DNA of 64,000 nucleotides from Luteimonas mephitis DSM 12574 (GTDB taxonomy: Bacteria; Pseudomonadota; Gammaproteobacteria; Xanthomonadales; Xanthomonadaceae). Position 1 is the first letter of the stretch; each line of letters opens with the position of its first letter. A program made the position numbers and the translations under genes. The stretch is taken from positions 372,001 to 436,000 of the forward strand of contig NZ_AULN01000013.1 of the NCBI RefSeq assembly GCF_000422305.1. Reading direction: 5' to 3'. The notes under the pieces were generated by a model. The model did no database searches, had not been told where the DNA came from, and saw only the letters and a program-made list of their open reading frames with translations. Positions 63,557 through 64,000 of the stretch are shown here, one piece after another.

Positions 63557-64000
63557 ATGAGGATCATCCGGCCGCGCGCCATGGTCGCCTGTGGCCTGGC
63601 CGCGGGGTTCGTCCTGTTGCACCTGCTCGCGGTGTCGCAGCAGCGGTTCGATCCCATGGTGCTGTCCTACGGCATGCAGGTGCTGGCGCCGCTGGTGGCG
63701 GCGTCGGTGGCGTGGTGGCAGGGACGCGATCCGGGCATGGTGACCCGCACGCGTTGGCGCCTGGTCGCGCTGGCGTTCGTGCTCTGGGCCGCGGGCATGG
63801 CGACGAGCCTGTGCATCGACCTTGCGGCATGCGATCCGGATTCGGGGATCGACATCGCCGCCTACGTGCTCTATGGCGTGCCGATGCTGCTGGTGCTCGC
63901 GACCTCGCCGACCGAATGGGCGTCGCCGCTGATCCGGGTGATCGACGCGGCAATGGTCGTGCTGCTGACGGTGCTGATCCTGGTCAATACCTTCCAGCTG
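63557..64000 (+). CDS. Multi-helix membrane protein, N-terminal part (cut by window end)
   Basis: A reading frame open from ATG 63557 to the last base (148 residues shown), with GGGGAGG before it. The translation begins MRIIRPRAMVACGLAAGFVL and has about five hydrophobic helices: MVACGLAAGFVLLHLLAV, VLAPLVAASVAWW, WRLVALAFVLWAAGMATSLC, AAYVLYGVPMLLVLATS and VIDAAMVVLLTVLILVNTFQ. The pattern resembles the membrane sensor part of GGDEF-type signalling proteins, but no output domain lies in the window, so the role is open. Confidence 0.75.
   Translation, partial: MRIIRPRAMVACGLAAGFVLLHLLAVSQQRFDPMVLSYGMQVLAPLVAASVAWWQGRDPGMVTRTRWRLVALAFVLWAAGMATSLCIDLAACDPDSGIDIAAYVLYGVPMLLVLATSPTEWASPLIRVIDAAMVVLLTVLILVNTFQL

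Overview
The window is GC-rich bacterial chromosome. Several features point to the Xanthomonadaceae (Lysobacter/Luteimonas/Xanthomonas relatives). These are a copL-copA-copB copper locus whose CopL ends in the conserved IRPPIG tail, an opgD-opgH pair, a predicted type IV secretion effector with a Xanthomonadales-type C-terminal targeting domain, and many REP hairpins served by a local RAYT transposase. The genus cannot be fixed from the sequence alone. Most of the window is ordinary chromosome: the end of rpoD, hemC, rsgA, an alaA-like aminotransferase, maeB, aceE and msrB-msrA.

Layout. 0-1.6 kb: rpoD 3' end, terminator, a REP hairpin, a SnoaL-like gene remnant and a CAU tRNA. 1.7-5.9 kb: copper resistance (copL, copA, copB, copG-like). 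6.1-9.5 kb: osmoregulated periplasmic glucan synthesis (opgD, opgH). 9.6-13.9 kb: carboxylesterase, LytTR response regulator, hemC and two DUF481-type outer-membrane proteins. 14.0-19.2 kb: a three-subunit molybdoenzyme resembling quinone-linked sulfite dehydrogenase SoeABC, with an extra small membrane protein. 19.3-33.3 kb: assorted genes (WYL regulator, patatin, prolyl oligopeptidase, polysaccharide deacetylase, methyltransferase, GDSL hydrolase, aminotransferase, rsgA, DUF1704). Within this stretch, 27.06-27.87 kb looks like a single integron gene cassette with a recognisable attC site. 33.4-37.6 kb: a membrane Ser/Thr kinase with a TPR region, divergent from an ECF sigma factor. 37.7-43.3 kb: six unrecognised envelope proteins, two carrying LprI-like domains. 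43.3-52.0 kb: maeB, the RAYT with its REP hairpins, a histidine kinase with two receiver-only regulators, and aceE. 52.2-55.9 kb: an accessory island of lower GC, with a lipoprotein immunity candidate, a lysozyme-RTX-XVIPCD effector and an SRA-HNH type IV restriction enzyme candidate. 56-64 kb: an array of hairpins, a VOC protein, cytochrome b561, an ArsR-SRPBCC-SRPBCC operon, serine hydrolase, TerC, a zinc-ribbon protein, msrB-msrA and a truncated membrane protein.

Three themes stand out. First, REP hairpins occur a dozen times. One lies in frame inside a GDSL hydrolase gene, two supply the stop codons of upstream genes, and a half-copy forms the tail of msrB. An intact RAYT flanked by two of these hairpins sits at 45.8 kb. 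Second, there is mobile accessory DNA: the attC-bearing cassette and the antibacterial effector/immunity pair, with no integrase or secretion machinery in the window. Third, several genes have a -10 hexamer 5-7 bases before the ATG, which suggests leaderless transcripts.
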